From assembly GCA_964489245.1 (NCBI GenBank), contig CAZAXU010000027.1, positions 1-27,009 of the forward strand: a DNA stretch of 27,009 nucleotides, given 5' to 3'. The stretch is from CAZAXU01 sp964489245. Lineage in GTDB: Bacteria; Bacteroidota; Bacteroidia; Flavobacteriales; Flavobacteriaceae. The notes beneath the pieces were generated by a model that was not told the origin of the DNA, searched no databases, and saw nothing but the letters and a program-made list of their open reading frames with translations. Below, piece by piece: positions 7,344 through 15,598 of this stretch. Positions within the stretch are counted from its first letter, which is position 1. Every line of letters starts with the position of its first letter. The translations under genes were made by a program, and so were the position numbers.

Positions 7344-8432
7344 TTACTTATTTGAAATTAGTTTTTCTTCTAGTGCTTCTAAAACTTCAGACGGAGATGC
7401 AATCATGCCTCCCATCCTTCCATAGTGCTCAACGGGAGCTTTTCCATTCACCGCCAACCTAACATCTTCAACCATTTGCCCTGCATTCATTTCAACGGAC
7501 AAAAAGCCTTTTGCTTGATCTGCATACTTGGCGATAGCATCACCGGGATAGGGCCAAAGCGTGATGGGTCTGATCAAACCCAATTTCAGACCTTTTTCTC
7601 TTCCTAACTGTACGGTTTTTTGACAAATTCGCGCCGATGAACCAAAAGCAACCATGATATAGTCCGCATCTTCGCATTGAAACTCTTCAGACTCCACTTC
7701 GTTCTTCTCAATTTCTTTATATTTGGCTTGAAGATGCTTATTGTGATCTTCTTGCACCTCAGATTTAAGATTCAATGAGGTGATAATATTTCTTTCTCTG
7801 CTTTCCGGCTTTCCTGTGGTTGCCCAATCACCATATCGCTTGATAATCTCTTCATCGCTCAAACGCTCCTTTTGTTCCGGAAGATATACTTTTTCCATCA
7901 TTTGACCAATGGCTCCGTCAGAAAGTATCATCACCGGATTTCTGTATTTGAAAGCCAGCTCATAGCCTTTATCTACAAAGTCAGCCATTTCTTGCACAGT
8001 AGAAGGTGCCAATACAATCAAGCGATAGTCACCGTGTCCTCCGCCTTTTGTAGCTTGGAAATAATCTGCTTGAGAAGGCTGAATGGTTCCTAATCCGGGA
8101 CCGCCACGCATAACATTAACAATCACACAAGGCAATTCTGATCCGGCGATATAAGAAATTCCTTCCAATTTCAAACTGACTCCCGGGCTTGATGATGATG
8201 TCATCACTTTTTTTCCACAAGCTGCCGCTCCGTAAACCATATTGATGGCGGCAACTTCACTTTCTGCTTGTAAAACCACCATACCTGTACGGTTTTCCGG
8301 TTTTTCCAACATCAGATATTCAATTACTTCAGACTGCGGGGTAATGGGATATCCAAAATAAGCATCGGCACCGGCTCTAATCGCCGCTTCTGCCAAAGCT
8401 TCATTTCCCTTCATTAATTTTAATTCTTTCAT
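7344..8432 (-). CDS. korA: 2-oxoacid:ferredoxin oxidoreductase, alpha subunit (VorB/KorA type)
   Basis: This 362-residue subunit contains the pyrimidine-binding domain (residues 1-200: AGADAYFGYPITPQSEV, then ESEVAAINMVYGAAACGKKVMTSSSSPG) and the C-terminal transketolase-like domain (from about residue 255: DADYIMVAFGSSARICQKTV, LIRPITLWPYP). It has the stand-alone alpha architecture, not fused to a gamma domain, since a separate gamma gene is present. Members from Bacteroidota are often annotated as VorB or as 2-oxoglutarate oxidoreductase alpha. It follows the ferredoxin gene by 56 bases and precedes beta by 4. Confidence 0.9.
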   Translation of the reverse strand: MKELKLMKGNEALAEAAIRAGADAYFGYPITPQSEVIEYLMLEKPENRTGMVVLQAESEVAAINMVYGAAACGKKVMTSSSSPGVSLKLEGISYIAGSELPCVIVNVMRGGPGLGTIQPSQADYFQATKGGGHGDYRLIVLAPSTVQEMADFVDKGYELAFKYRNPVMILSDGAIGQMMEKVYLPEQKERLSDEEIIKRYGDWATTGKPESRERNIITSLNLKSEVQEDHNKHLQAKYKEIEKNEVESEEFQCEDADYIMVAFGSSARICQKTVQLGREKGLKLGLIRPITLWPYPGDAIAKYADQAKGFLSVEMNAGQMVEDVRLAVNGKAPVEHYGRMGGMIASPSEVLEALEEKLISNK

Positions 8433-8488
8433 CTATTTTTAAATTTTTTCTATTAGACATAAAAAGCCTTAGTTAAAATATTTTAAGA

Positions 8489-8722
8489 TTAACTTGCCTC
8501 CGGCTTATATTGATAGACCGTTATACACATATCCGGACATACTAAAGCACATATAGTACAAGCCGTACAAGCATCATGATTTGCCGGATAGGCAGGATTA
8601 TATCCCTTTGCATTTACTTGCTCATTGAGTTTTAGCACGTCTGTAGGACATGCAACCACACAAAGATCACAACCTTTACATTTTTCGGTATCTATTACAA
8701 CAGCACCTTTTATTTTTGCCAT
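8489..8722 (-). CDS. korD: 2-oxoacid:ferredoxin oxidoreductase, delta subunit (2x[4Fe-4S])
   Basis: A 77-residue ferredoxin-like subunit with two classical [4Fe-4S] motifs: C15-x-x-C18-x-x-C21-x-x-x-C25-P and C52-x-x-C55-x-x-C58-x-x-x-C62-P. These carry electrons from the TPP site to external ferredoxin. It is the first gene of the operon korD-korA-korB-korC. The 373 bases upstream hold its control region. I found no exact TAnnTTTG box there, only a 10-bp inverted repeat. Confidence 0.92.
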   Translation of the reverse strand: MAKIKGAVVIDTEKCKGCDLCVVACPTDVLKLNEQVNAKGYNPAYPANHDACTACTICALVCPDMCITVYQYKPEAS

Positions 8723-8848
8723 ATACTTGATTTTAAGATGTTATAATTTCTTTATTCAAGTGCTAATTTACATGTTTTATAAGTATTTACGGATGATAAA
8801 AATCATATCTATCGAGAAAAATTAACAATATAGAATAAATAATAAAAT

Positions 8849-8904
8849 TTTACAAAACATTACAATCACTTAGCTATACTTTTAAATTGATAAGGTTTTG
8901 TAAA
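8849..8904. promoter_or_regulatory. Inverted repeat in the upstream region of the kor operon
   Basis: TTTACAAAAC (8849-8858) and GTTTTGTAAA (8895-8904) are perfect 10-bp arms separated by 36 bases. The element lies in the 373-base gap between korD and the secreted repeat protein, about 130 bases upstream of the korD start. It could be a paired regulator site or a structured leader. The rest of the gap (8723-9021) is AT-rich and I see no gene or exact promoter box in it. Confidence 0.35.
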
Positions 8905-9021
8905 TGATTTGACAATTAATTTACCATATTAACACATACGCACAACGTATAAAACTCACAAATTATCCGATTTTAATGTTTTTAAGCATCAATTAAATAC
9001 GTAGCAGTATGTTTTAAAATA

Positions 9022-9053
9022 AAAAGTGTAAAATCCACAGATTTTACACTTTT
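9022..9053 (-). terminator. Intrinsic terminator of the secreted repeat protein gene
   Basis: A 10-bp perfect stem, GTGTAAAATC/GATTTTACAC (9026-9035 with 9040-9049), with a 4-base loop, is extended by A/T pairs. On the minus strand it ends in a U-run, 43 bases after the stop codon at 9096. Confidence 0.85.
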
Positions 9054-9095
9054 AAAAAATTATAAAAAAAACTCCCTAAAAAGCCAAATCCATTT

Positions 9096-10598
9096 TTATC
9101 TTTTCACAATCTTAGTTGCAGAAACCTTATCGCCACTTTGAACTTTAAGAATATAAATGCCTTTTTCAAAATCGGACAAGTCAATCCTTAATTGATTATT
9201 CCCAGTTAAAAACTGTTTGTTATAAACTGTCTTTCCCGTGATGTCATAAACAAAAACTTGAGAAACAACAGCGATATTATTATCAAGTTTGAGATTTATG
9301 ATTCCATCTGTAGGGTTAGGAGAAATATCAATGCTTAATTTTGAAATATTATAAATAGCAAGTGTTGTGTTTTTAAACACTCTGACTTGACCGGAAGATG
9401 ATCCGTTTCCGTCATTGGCGGGTGCACCAATTGCTACAATGGAACCATCTGAATTCAAACATAAAGATGCACCTGAACGATCTGCTGCGGCTTCTCCGTC
9501 AATGTCTGCCCCAACTTGCGTCCATGTGCCATTAACATTTTGATAGACACGAACATGTCCGGCGTTAGTACCATTTCCCGCATTGTTAACAGAACCTATT
9601 GCCAATATTGTTCCGCTGGCATTCAAACTTATGGTTCTACCAAAATTATCACCTGCTGCTTCTCCATCAATGTCTGCCCCCACTTGTGTCCACGTTCCGC
9701 TAACATTCTGATAAACACGAGCATGACCGGAATTCGCGCCATTGCCATCATTTTTAAAGGCGCCAATTGCCACAATGGTTCCGTCGGCACTAAGACTTAC
9801 AGAGTTTCCGGATTGATCTTCAAGAGCTTCTCCGTCGATATCTGCGCCAACTTGTGTCCACGTTCCACCAATATTTTGATAAACACGAACGCTACCGGAA
9901 TTGTTACCATTACCATCATTTCCATTGGCACCAACTGCAACGATAGTTCCATCGGCATTGATACTAACTGATTTTCCAAAATAATCTCCTGCTGCTTCAC
10001 CGTCTATATCTGCACCGATTTGTGTCCATGTGCCACTAAGATTTTGGTAAACACGAACTTGACCGGCATTATTACCGTTCCCCGCGTTGCGATATGCTCC
10101 GATTGCCACTATATTTCCATCAGAACTAAGACTTACGGAATTGCCAAAATAATCTCCCGCGGCTTCGCCGTCAATATCTGCACCAATCTGTGTCCATGTG
10201 CCACTAAGATTTTGATAGATACGAACATGACCGGAATTATTGCCATTGCCATCATTACGATATGCTCCGATTGCTACAACAGAACCGTCTGAACTGAGGT
10301 CTACGGAAAATCCGGAAAAATCTCTGGATGCTTCGCCATCGATATCTGCACCGATTTGTGTCCATGTACCGCTAAGATTTCGATAGACACGAACATGACC
10401 GGAATTAGTACCATTTCCATCATTGAAAACCGCTCCGATTGCCACCACCGTTCCATCAGCGCTCATGCTTGTTGAATATCCGGACAAATCATTTGCGGCT
10501 TCTCCGTCAATATCTGCGCCAACTTGTGTCCATTGTGCTTGCATTGTGAAAAAGGATACAAGGAATCCTACGAATAAAAATACAATTTTTCTTTTCAT
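9096..10598 (-). CDS. Secreted seven-repeat propeller-like protein with type IX sorting domain
   Basis: A 500-residue protein with a signal peptide (residues 1-22, ending MQAQ), seven near-identical 56-residue repeats (about 23-412) and a C-terminal type A Por/T9SS sorting domain (about 425-500: ISPNPTDG..., VFVYDITGKTVY, FEKGIYILKV, ATKIVKR). Each repeat starts WTQ(V/I)GADIDGEA, continues through S(A/S)DG(T/S)xVAIGA and ends with DGNGxNSGxVRVYQN. The pattern resembles FG-GAP/integrin-type blades, with an Asp/Asn/Gly-rich loop that could bind calcium. Seven repeats would exactly close a seven-bladed beta-propeller; this is inference. It is expected to leave the cell by type IX secretion and have the sorting domain cleaved. 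It is monocistronic, with its own -7 box and terminator. Ligand or adhesion role is unknown. Confidence 0.9.
   Translation of the reverse strand: MKRKIVFLFVGFLVSFFTMQAQWTQVGADIDGEAANDLSGYSTSMSADGTVVAIGAVFNDGNGTNSGHVRVYRNLSGTWTQIGADIDGEASRDFSGFSVDLSSDGSVVAIGAYRNDGNGNNSGHVRIYQNLSGTWTQIGADIDGEAAGDYFGNSVSLSSDGNIVAIGAYRNAGNGNNAGQVRVYQNLSGTWTQIGADIDGEAAGDYFGKSVSINADGTIVAVGANGNDGNGNNSGSVRVYQNIGGTWTQVGADIDGEALEDQSGNSVSLSADGTIVAIGAFKNDGNGANSGHARVYQNVSGTWTQVGADIDGEAAGDNFGRTISLNASGTILAIGSVNNAGNGTNAGHVRVYQNVNGTWTQVGADIDGEAAADRSGASLCLNSDGSIVAIGAPANDGNGSSSGQVRVFKNTTLAIYNISKLSIDISPNPTDGIINLKLDNNIAVVSQVFVYDITGKTVYNKQFLTGNNQLRIDLSDFEKGIYILKVQSGDKVSATKIVKR
9363..10532 (-). repeat. Seven tandem 168-bp coding repeats
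   Basis: The seven 56-codon units of the secreted protein are visible at DNA level. The segment encoding GADIDGEA recurs every 168 bases, for example near 10510, 10340, 10170, 10000, 9830, 9665 and 9495. The last unit is two codons shorter. High DNA similarity means copy number could change by recombination. Confidence 0.9.
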
Positions 10599-10647
10599 AA
10601 CTTTAAATTTTTATTGTTGTTATCTAGGGTTAATTTGTTTAACCGAG

Positions 10648-10655
10648 CAAATATA
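10648..10655 (-). promoter_or_regulatory. -7 box of the secreted repeat protein gene
   Basis: On the minus strand the sequence is TATATTTG, an exact match to TAnnTTTG, about 50 bases upstream of the ATG at 10598. No clear TTTG is seen at the right distance upstream. The leader contains a small hairpin, GGTTAA/TTAACC (10628-10644). Confidence 0.55.
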
Positions 10656-10851
10656 TATACATGAATTTAAATAATAGCCATGTGTTTGTATGTTTAACAC
10701 ATTTAACAGCAATATTTTTCATAAAGTTAATGAAATCAATAGGTAGATGTTTTTTTTAACTCAAATACGCGTTAGTCTGATATTTGATGTCTGCAAGACT
10801 GAAAAAAGAGTTTAGTACTTAAATTAAAATACTTATTTAACCGGTACAACG

Positions 10852-13260
10852 CTAATATAATTCCTTATATTTCTTTGGATTGGTTTCATGCATCACCTGA
10901 TAAACCGCTTCAAAAATATCTTCGGCGCTTCGGTTAGAAAAATAATCGCCATCGGTGCCATAAGCCGGTCTATGTTCTTCCGAGCACAAAGCAATGGGTT
11001 TGCTATCCAAATATTTATAGGCATCTTGTTTGGTTAAAATCTCGTTTAAAATGTATGCAGAGGCACCTCCGGGAACATCCTCGTCAATCACCATCAGCCT
11101 ATTGGTTTTCATAACACTTTTTACAATGTCATGAGGTAAATCCAAGGGCATTAAACTTTGAATGTCTATCACCTCACAACTGATATCGAATTGCCTTAAC
11201 TCTTTGGCTGCTTCCAAAACAATTTTTAAGGTTGAACCATAAGAAACCAACGTGATATCTGTTCCTTCCATAACAGTTTCAACTATACCGACAGGAGTTT
11301 TAAACTTACCAAAATTTTTGGGTTGTTTTTCCTTCAAGCGATAGCCGTTCAAATTTTCTATAATCAAAGCCGGATTATCACTTTCCATCATTGTATTAAA
11401 AAATCCGGCAGCTTTGGTCATATTTCTTGGAACGAGTATATAAATTCCTTTAAAAAAACTATTGATTCCGCTCATTGGAGAACCGGAATGCCAAATTCCT
11501 TCCAAGCGATGTCCTCTGGTTCTGATAATCATCGGTGCTTTTTGCCTTCCGGCAGTTCTATAGTGCAAAGTGGCCAAATCGTCACTAATGGTTTGTAGCG
11601 CATATAAAATATAATCCAAATATTGAATTTCGGCAATAGGTCGTAAGCCTCTCATTGCCATTCCGATTCCTTGCCCGATTATAGTAGCTTCTCGAATGCC
11701 TGTATCCGCCACACGCAATTCACCGAATTTCTTTTGCATCCCTTCCAAGCCTTGGTTAACATCTCCTATATATCCGGTGTCTTCTCCAAAAATTAAGGCT
11801 TCGGGATGGTTGGTAAAGATTTTATTAAAATTATCTCTCAAAATGGTTCTTGCATCAACTAGGGGAGCATTTTCGTTATATTCGGGCTTCACTTCTTGAA
11901 TGTTTGTTGCTGCCCATTGGCTTTCGCTATAGAGATGTGAGCTGTATTTTTTTTGATACAAGTCTTTATATGATTTAATCCAATTGACTAATTGTTCTTT
12001 TGCCGGAAAATCTTCATCTTTCAAGTATCTCATTGTTTTTCTGGCATAAACCAAATTGTGTCTGACATGCATGTCTTCATTGGCTATGAGCTCGTTAGTC
12101 AACTTATTGATGAATGCTGCATTCTTGGAATGCTTGGCAACTTTTTTCATCAATGCCACAACTTCTTTTTTTGCTTCTTTAATTGGCATCTTGAATTCAT
12201 TCCAAGCTTCTTGTTTGGCTTTTTTTGCTTCTTGTTTGGCAGCGATTTCAACCGCTTCAATTTCTGCTTCATTTTCAACAATATCTGTTTCAAGCATCCA
12301 TTCACGCATTCTTAAATTACAATCGATGCTTTTTTCATATTCCAAACGTTCTTTGGTTTTGTATCGTTCTTGAGACCCTGAGGTGGAATGTCCTATGGGT
12401 TGCATCAAGTCTGTTACATGAACAATCACGGGAATATGTTCTTCTCGAGCAATTTTCTCGGCTTTTTGATAGGTCTCAACCAGTGCCGGATAGTCTGTTC
12501 CTTTCACCGTAAATATTTCAAAACCATTTGTGCCTTTTTCTCTTTGAAAACCTTTCAGAATCTCAGAGATATTTTCTTTGGTTGTTTGATATTTTGCCGG
12601 AACAGAAATGCCGTATTCGTCATCCCAAATGCTGATGACCATAGGCACTTGCATAACGCCTGCCGCATTCACCGTTTCCCAAAAAAGTCCTTCACTGGTA
12701 CTGGCATTTCCTATGGTTCCCCAAGCAATCTCATTGCCGTTAATCGAAAATTTTCGGCTTTCCTTTGGCAATTTATCTAGATTTCTGTATATTTTGGAGG
12801 CTTGTGCTAATCCCAAGAGTCTGGGCATCTGACCGGCAGTGGATGAAATATCTGAACTGGAATTTTTTTGTTTGGTCAAATCTTTCCATGAGCCATCCTT
12901 GTTCAAACTATGCGTGGAAAAATGATTGTTCATTTGTCTTCCGGCAGATTCAGGAGAATGATCTATATCAGTATCTCCATAAACGCTGGCAAAAATTTGT
13001 TTGGCAGTTAGGGAACCTATTGCCATCATAAAAGTCTGATCTCTGTAATATCCTGAACGAAAGTCGCCATTTCTAAAAACTTTTGCCATGGCAATTTGCG
13101 GCACTTCTTTGCCACCGCCAAAAATACCGAAGCCACCGCGCCCCATCAAAACTTCACGACGCCCAAGCAAGCTACATTCCCTACTGAGAACAGCCAACTT
13201 ATAGTCCTTGATTACTTCCTTCTTAAATTCATCAAATGTGAGTTTTCCTGCTGCAGTCAT
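10852..13260 (-). CDS. Fused E1 alpha/beta component of a 2-oxoacid dehydrogenase (branched-chain type)
   Basis: An 802-residue protein joins the E1 alpha-like TPP-binding half (about 1-400) to the E1 beta-like half (about 465-802). The alpha half has HSPESAGRQMNNHFS, the TPP region GTIGNASTSEGLFWETVNAA (182-201) and SIWDDEYGISVP (210-221). The beta half starts near DARTILRDNFNKIF, with EALIFGEDTG, RPIAEIQYLDY, RTRGHRLEG, and ends with a transketolase C domain (ITLVSYGS, VIDIQSLMPLD). The usual GDG...NN Mg/TPP residues read GNA...DD here, a pattern I believe is typical of this Bacteroidota family. It decarboxylates a 2-oxoacid and passes the acyl group to a lipoyl E2 that is not in this window. 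Substrate is not certain. It has a -7 box 21 bases upstream. Confidence 0.9.
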   Translation of the reverse strand: MTAAGKLTFDEFKKEVIKDYKLAVLSRECSLLGRREVLMGRGGFGIFGGGKEVPQIAMAKVFRNGDFRSGYYRDQTFMMAIGSLTAKQIFASVYGDTDIDHSPESAGRQMNNHFSTHSLNKDGSWKDLTKQKNSSSDISSTAGQMPRLLGLAQASKIYRNLDKLPKESRKFSINGNEIAWGTIGNASTSEGLFWETVNAAGVMQVPMVISIWDDEYGISVPAKYQTTKENISEILKGFQREKGTNGFEIFTVKGTDYPALVETYQKAEKIAREEHIPVIVHVTDLMQPIGHSTSGSQERYKTKERLEYEKSIDCNLRMREWMLETDIVENEAEIEAVEIAAKQEAKKAKQEAWNEFKMPIKEAKKEVVALMKKVAKHSKNAAFINKLTNELIANEDMHVRHNLVYARKTMRYLKDEDFPAKEQLVNWIKSYKDLYQKKYSSHLYSESQWAATNIQEVKPEYNENAPLVDARTILRDNFNKIFTNHPEALIFGEDTGYIGDVNQGLEGMQKKFGELRVADTGIREATIIGQGIGMAMRGLRPIAEIQYLDYILYALQTISDDLATLHYRTAGRQKAPMIIRTRGHRLEGIWHSGSPMSGINSFFKGIYILVPRNMTKAAGFFNTMMESDNPALIIENLNGYRLKEKQPKNFGKFKTPVGIVETVMEGTDITLVSYGSTLKIVLEAAKELRQFDISCEVIDIQSLMPLDLPHDIVKSVMKTNRLMVIDEDVPGGASAYILNEILTKQDAYKYLDSKPIALCSEEHRPAYGTDGDYFSNRSAEDIFEAVYQVMHETNPKKYKELY

Positions 13261-13280
13261 AAATTCTTATTTTTATGATG

Positions 13281-13288
13281 CAAAGGTA
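13281..13288 (-). promoter_or_regulatory. -7 box of the E1 dehydrogenase gene
   Basis: On the minus strand the sequence is TACCTTTG, an exact TAnnTTTG, 20 bases before the ATG at 13260. It lies in the 56-base gap after the Nramp-family gene, so E1 is probably transcribed separately even though the genes point the same way. Confidence 0.6.
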
Positions 13289-13316
13289 CAAAAAAACTGA
13301 GCTTGTTTAAGTTTTG

Positions 13317-14576
13317 TCAGAGAATGAATCTCCAAAAAATATAGAATATAGAAAAGGCGCTCAAAAAAGCAATTCCCAACCAAGCATATGCTTTCAGCCA
13401 AAGTTTTGGACGCGCCTTTTCGGGCATATGATTATCTGTTACCACAAGATAATTTAAAACGGCTAGGGCAGGGGCGGTTACAAAAGAAATGCTTGTTGCC
13501 AAATCGACCATGAATTTCATATTCTTCATAAAAAAGAGTAGCAATATCAAAGCCCCTGAAACCAATATCAGCATCCAAAACAATATGGTTTTTCTGCGTG
13601 TTTCCGTGTTGGTTGTATCTTGATTGGTAAAAATTAATTTGGTTGTTGATGGCAAAACTCTGGAATAAGCATCCATGCAGGTCAGTGTTGTGCTGAACAT
13701 GGTTGTCAGAGCGGCAATGGCAATGATAAAGTATGCCCAAGAACCGATACTTTGTGTGAACATTTCAATAAGTTGTCCCGCGAAAGCCACTCCTTTTGAT
13801 GAAAATTCTTCTCCGGTTCCATACATAAACAGCGCACCCAAAGTAAGAAATCCTAAGGCTAGTATAACCGTTCCTATATAGCCCACATTAAAATCGAATA
13901 AGGCTTCTTTCAGACTCGGAGCATGACCGGTTTCTCGTTTTTTTGCAATCGTCCAAAAAGAGTGCCAAACAGAAATATCCAAAGGAGCAGGCATCCATCC
14001 GATAAAAGCAATCAAAAACGCCAAATCTATAGCATTATTCCACCTAAAATCCGAGGCAAATTCGGTCTGTGGATTATAACCGATTATCAAGCCGTTTACT
14101 ACTGCAATTATTGTTGTAATTGAAAGAATGATAATGATGAATTTTATCAACTTGTCTAAAACAGAAAACTTCCCTACAATCAAGATAATCATTGTAATCA
14201 CCAAAATAACGGCACTGAGAACGCTCACATTCAAATTGATATGAAAAATGTTTCCGACCAAACCCGCCGTCACCACCGTTACGGCTGCCTGAATGGCGAA
14301 CATGGTTGAGATGGTGAGCAAAGCATAAAGTATAATTGCCCATTTTCCAATCTTTTTATAGCCTTCGATTAAGTTTTTTCCTGTTGCCGCAGCATAACGC
14401 GGTGCAAATTCAAAAAAGGGATATTTTAAAAAATTTGCCAACAACAACAAGCCTATAAAATAAAAGCCGTAGCTGGCACCGGCTCGGGTGGATTGCACCA
14501 AATGTGAAACACCTACGGCAGCTCCTGCCCATAGCAAACCGGGACCGAGTGTTTTAAGTATATTAATTTTTGACAT
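13317..14576 (-). CDS. Nramp-family transporter with non-canonical metal site
   Basis: A 419-residue inner-membrane protein with about 11 hydrophobic spans. The N-terminus aligns without gaps to TM1 of Nramp proteins: GPG at residues 11-13 and RAGASYG at 31-37. However, the canonical Asp-Pro-Gly-Asn is replaced by G22-V23-S24-H25. In the TM6 region the family Met-Pro is kept (M185-P186) but the following His-Asn is A187-P188. The fold assignment is good; canonical Mn/Fe transport is doubtful because the metal-ligand Asp and Asn are missing. Nramp-related proteins with altered sites transport other ions or solutes, so the substrate is left open. It has its own -7 box and precedes the E1 gene by 56 bases. 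Confidence 0.85.
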   Translation of the reverse strand: MSKINILKTLGPGLLWAGAAVGVSHLVQSTRAGASYGFYFIGLLLLANFLKYPFFEFAPRYAAATGKNLIEGYKKIGKWAIILYALLTISTMFAIQAAVTVVTAGLVGNIFHINLNVSVLSAVILVITMIILIVGKFSVLDKLIKFIIIILSITTIIAVVNGLIIGYNPQTEFASDFRWNNAIDLAFLIAFIGWMPAPLDISVWHSFWTIAKKRETGHAPSLKEALFDFNVGYIGTVILALGFLTLGALFMYGTGEEFSSKGVAFAGQLIEMFTQSIGSWAYFIIAIAALTTMFSTTLTCMDAYSRVLPSTTKLIFTNQDTTNTETRRKTILFWMLILVSGALILLLFFMKNMKFMVDLATSISFVTAPALAVLNYLVVTDNHMPEKARPKLWLKAYAWLGIAFLSAFSIFYIFWRFIL

Positions 14577-14605
14577 TGAATCTGTGCTTTAATAAAAAAC
14601 AACTC

Positions 14606-14613
14606 CAAATGTA
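14606..14613 (-). promoter_or_regulatory. -7 box of the Nramp-family gene
   Basis: On the minus strand the sequence is TACATTTG, an exact TAnnTTTG, 29 bases before the ATG at 14576. The -33 region is only A/T-rich. The 143-base gap to prmC holds both divergent promoters. Confidence 0.6.
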
Positions 14614-14688
14614 CGAATATTTTAAAAAGTTTTTTTTATAAAAAATCATCTGTTGAGCAATTTTACCATGTCTTAACTTTATTTATTA

Positions 14689-14715
14689 TTGTTTCATCTG
14701 AAAATACTATTTTTG
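14689..14715 (+). promoter_or_regulatory. Promoter of prmC, giving a leaderless or near-leaderless mRNA
   Basis: TTG (14689-14691), a 16-base spacer and an exact -7 box TATTTTTG (14708-14715) are followed by the prmC ATG at 14720, only four bases after the box. The spacing is the same as at the tRNA-His promoter. The expected start point falls on or next to the A of the ATG. Confidence 0.6.
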
Positions 14716-14719
14716 GCAT

Positions 14720-15565
14720 ATGGTCTTTCGTGAACTACTGAACATTTTCAGACAAGAACTATCTCATTTGTATCCGCGCAAAGAGATAGATGCTGTCTTT
14801 TTTAGGCTGAGCAGTCATTTTTATCAAATCAAGCGCATAGATTTGAGTCTTATGCCTGAATTGAAGCCTGATGATAACAAACTTCACGATGCGCTTGACA
14901 GATTGATAACGGGAGAACCTTGGCAATATATAATTGAAAAAACCGAGTTCTACGGATTAGATTTCAAGGTTAACAATAATGTTTTGATTCCCAGACCTGA
15001 AACCGAAGAATTGGTTGATTGGGTGCTTAAAACACACCGGAAAAATCAGCTTAAAGTTCTTGATATCGGGACGGGAAGCGGTGTTATTGCCATTAGCCTA
15101 GCTAAATATTTACACCAAGCTGAGGTTACGGCGATTGATATCTCCGAAACGGCTTTGGAAGTTGCACGAGAAAATGCTGAAAGCAATCAGGTGGAAATCG
15201 ACTTTCGAGCAATCGATATTTTAAAAGCATCGAACATCTCTCGAAAAAAATTTGATTTGATTGTGAGCAATCCGCCCTATGTCAGAAATTCAGAAAGAAA
15301 ATTAATGCAAAAAAACGTATTGAATTTTGAACCGGAAAAGGCTTTATTTGTCAATGATGATAATGCTTTGATATTCTATAAAAAAATCATTGAATTCGCT
15401 TTAAATAATGCTACACAAAATTCTTATATCTACTTTGAAATCAATGAGTTTCTAAAACACGATTTAAGCAATTTACTTCGTGATAAAAATTTGAATCAAT
15501 ATGAATTTCGAAAAGATATTTTCGGAAAATACAGGATGCTGGAAATTGAGCTCAACACCGGCTGA
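14720..15565 (+). CDS. prmC: Peptide chain release factor N5-glutamine methyltransferase
   Basis: This 281-residue SAM-dependent methyltransferase modifies the glutamine of the GGQ motif in release factors RF1/RF2. The N-terminal helical domain (about 1-85) begins MVFRELLNIFRQELSHLYP, the family's usual start. The linker IPRPETEELVDWVL is a family hallmark, the SAM loop is D115-I-G-T-G-S-G121, and the catalytic motif is N184-P-P-Y187. Length is typical. The start is supported by homology of the first residues, although the promoter -7 box lies only four bases upstream. It converges with the AI-2E permease gene, with 33 bases between stops. Confidence 0.96.
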   Translation: MVFRELLNIFRQELSHLYPRKEIDAVFFRLSSHFYQIKRIDLSLMPELKPDDNKLHDALDRLITGEPWQYIIEKTEFYGLDFKVNNNVLIPRPETEELVDWVLKTHRKNQLKVLDIGTGSGVIAISLAKYLHQAEVTAIDISETALEVARENAESNQVEIDFRAIDILKASNISRKKFDLIVSNPPYVRNSERKLMQKNVLNFEPEKALFVNDDNALIFYKKIIEFALNNATQNSYIYFEINEFLKHDLSNLLRDKNLNQYEFRKDIFGKYRMLEIELNTG

Positions 15566-15584
15566 TTCATCCCATTAAATGAAT
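15565..15584. terminator. Weak hairpin between convergent prmC and AI-2E permease genes
   Basis: ATTCAT (15565-15570) and ATGAAT (15579-15584) form a 6-bp stem with an 8-base loop, starting in the prmC stop codon. There is no strong T-run, so termination is a guess from position. Confidence 0.3.
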
Positions 15585-15598
15585 TTGTATAAAAGAAA

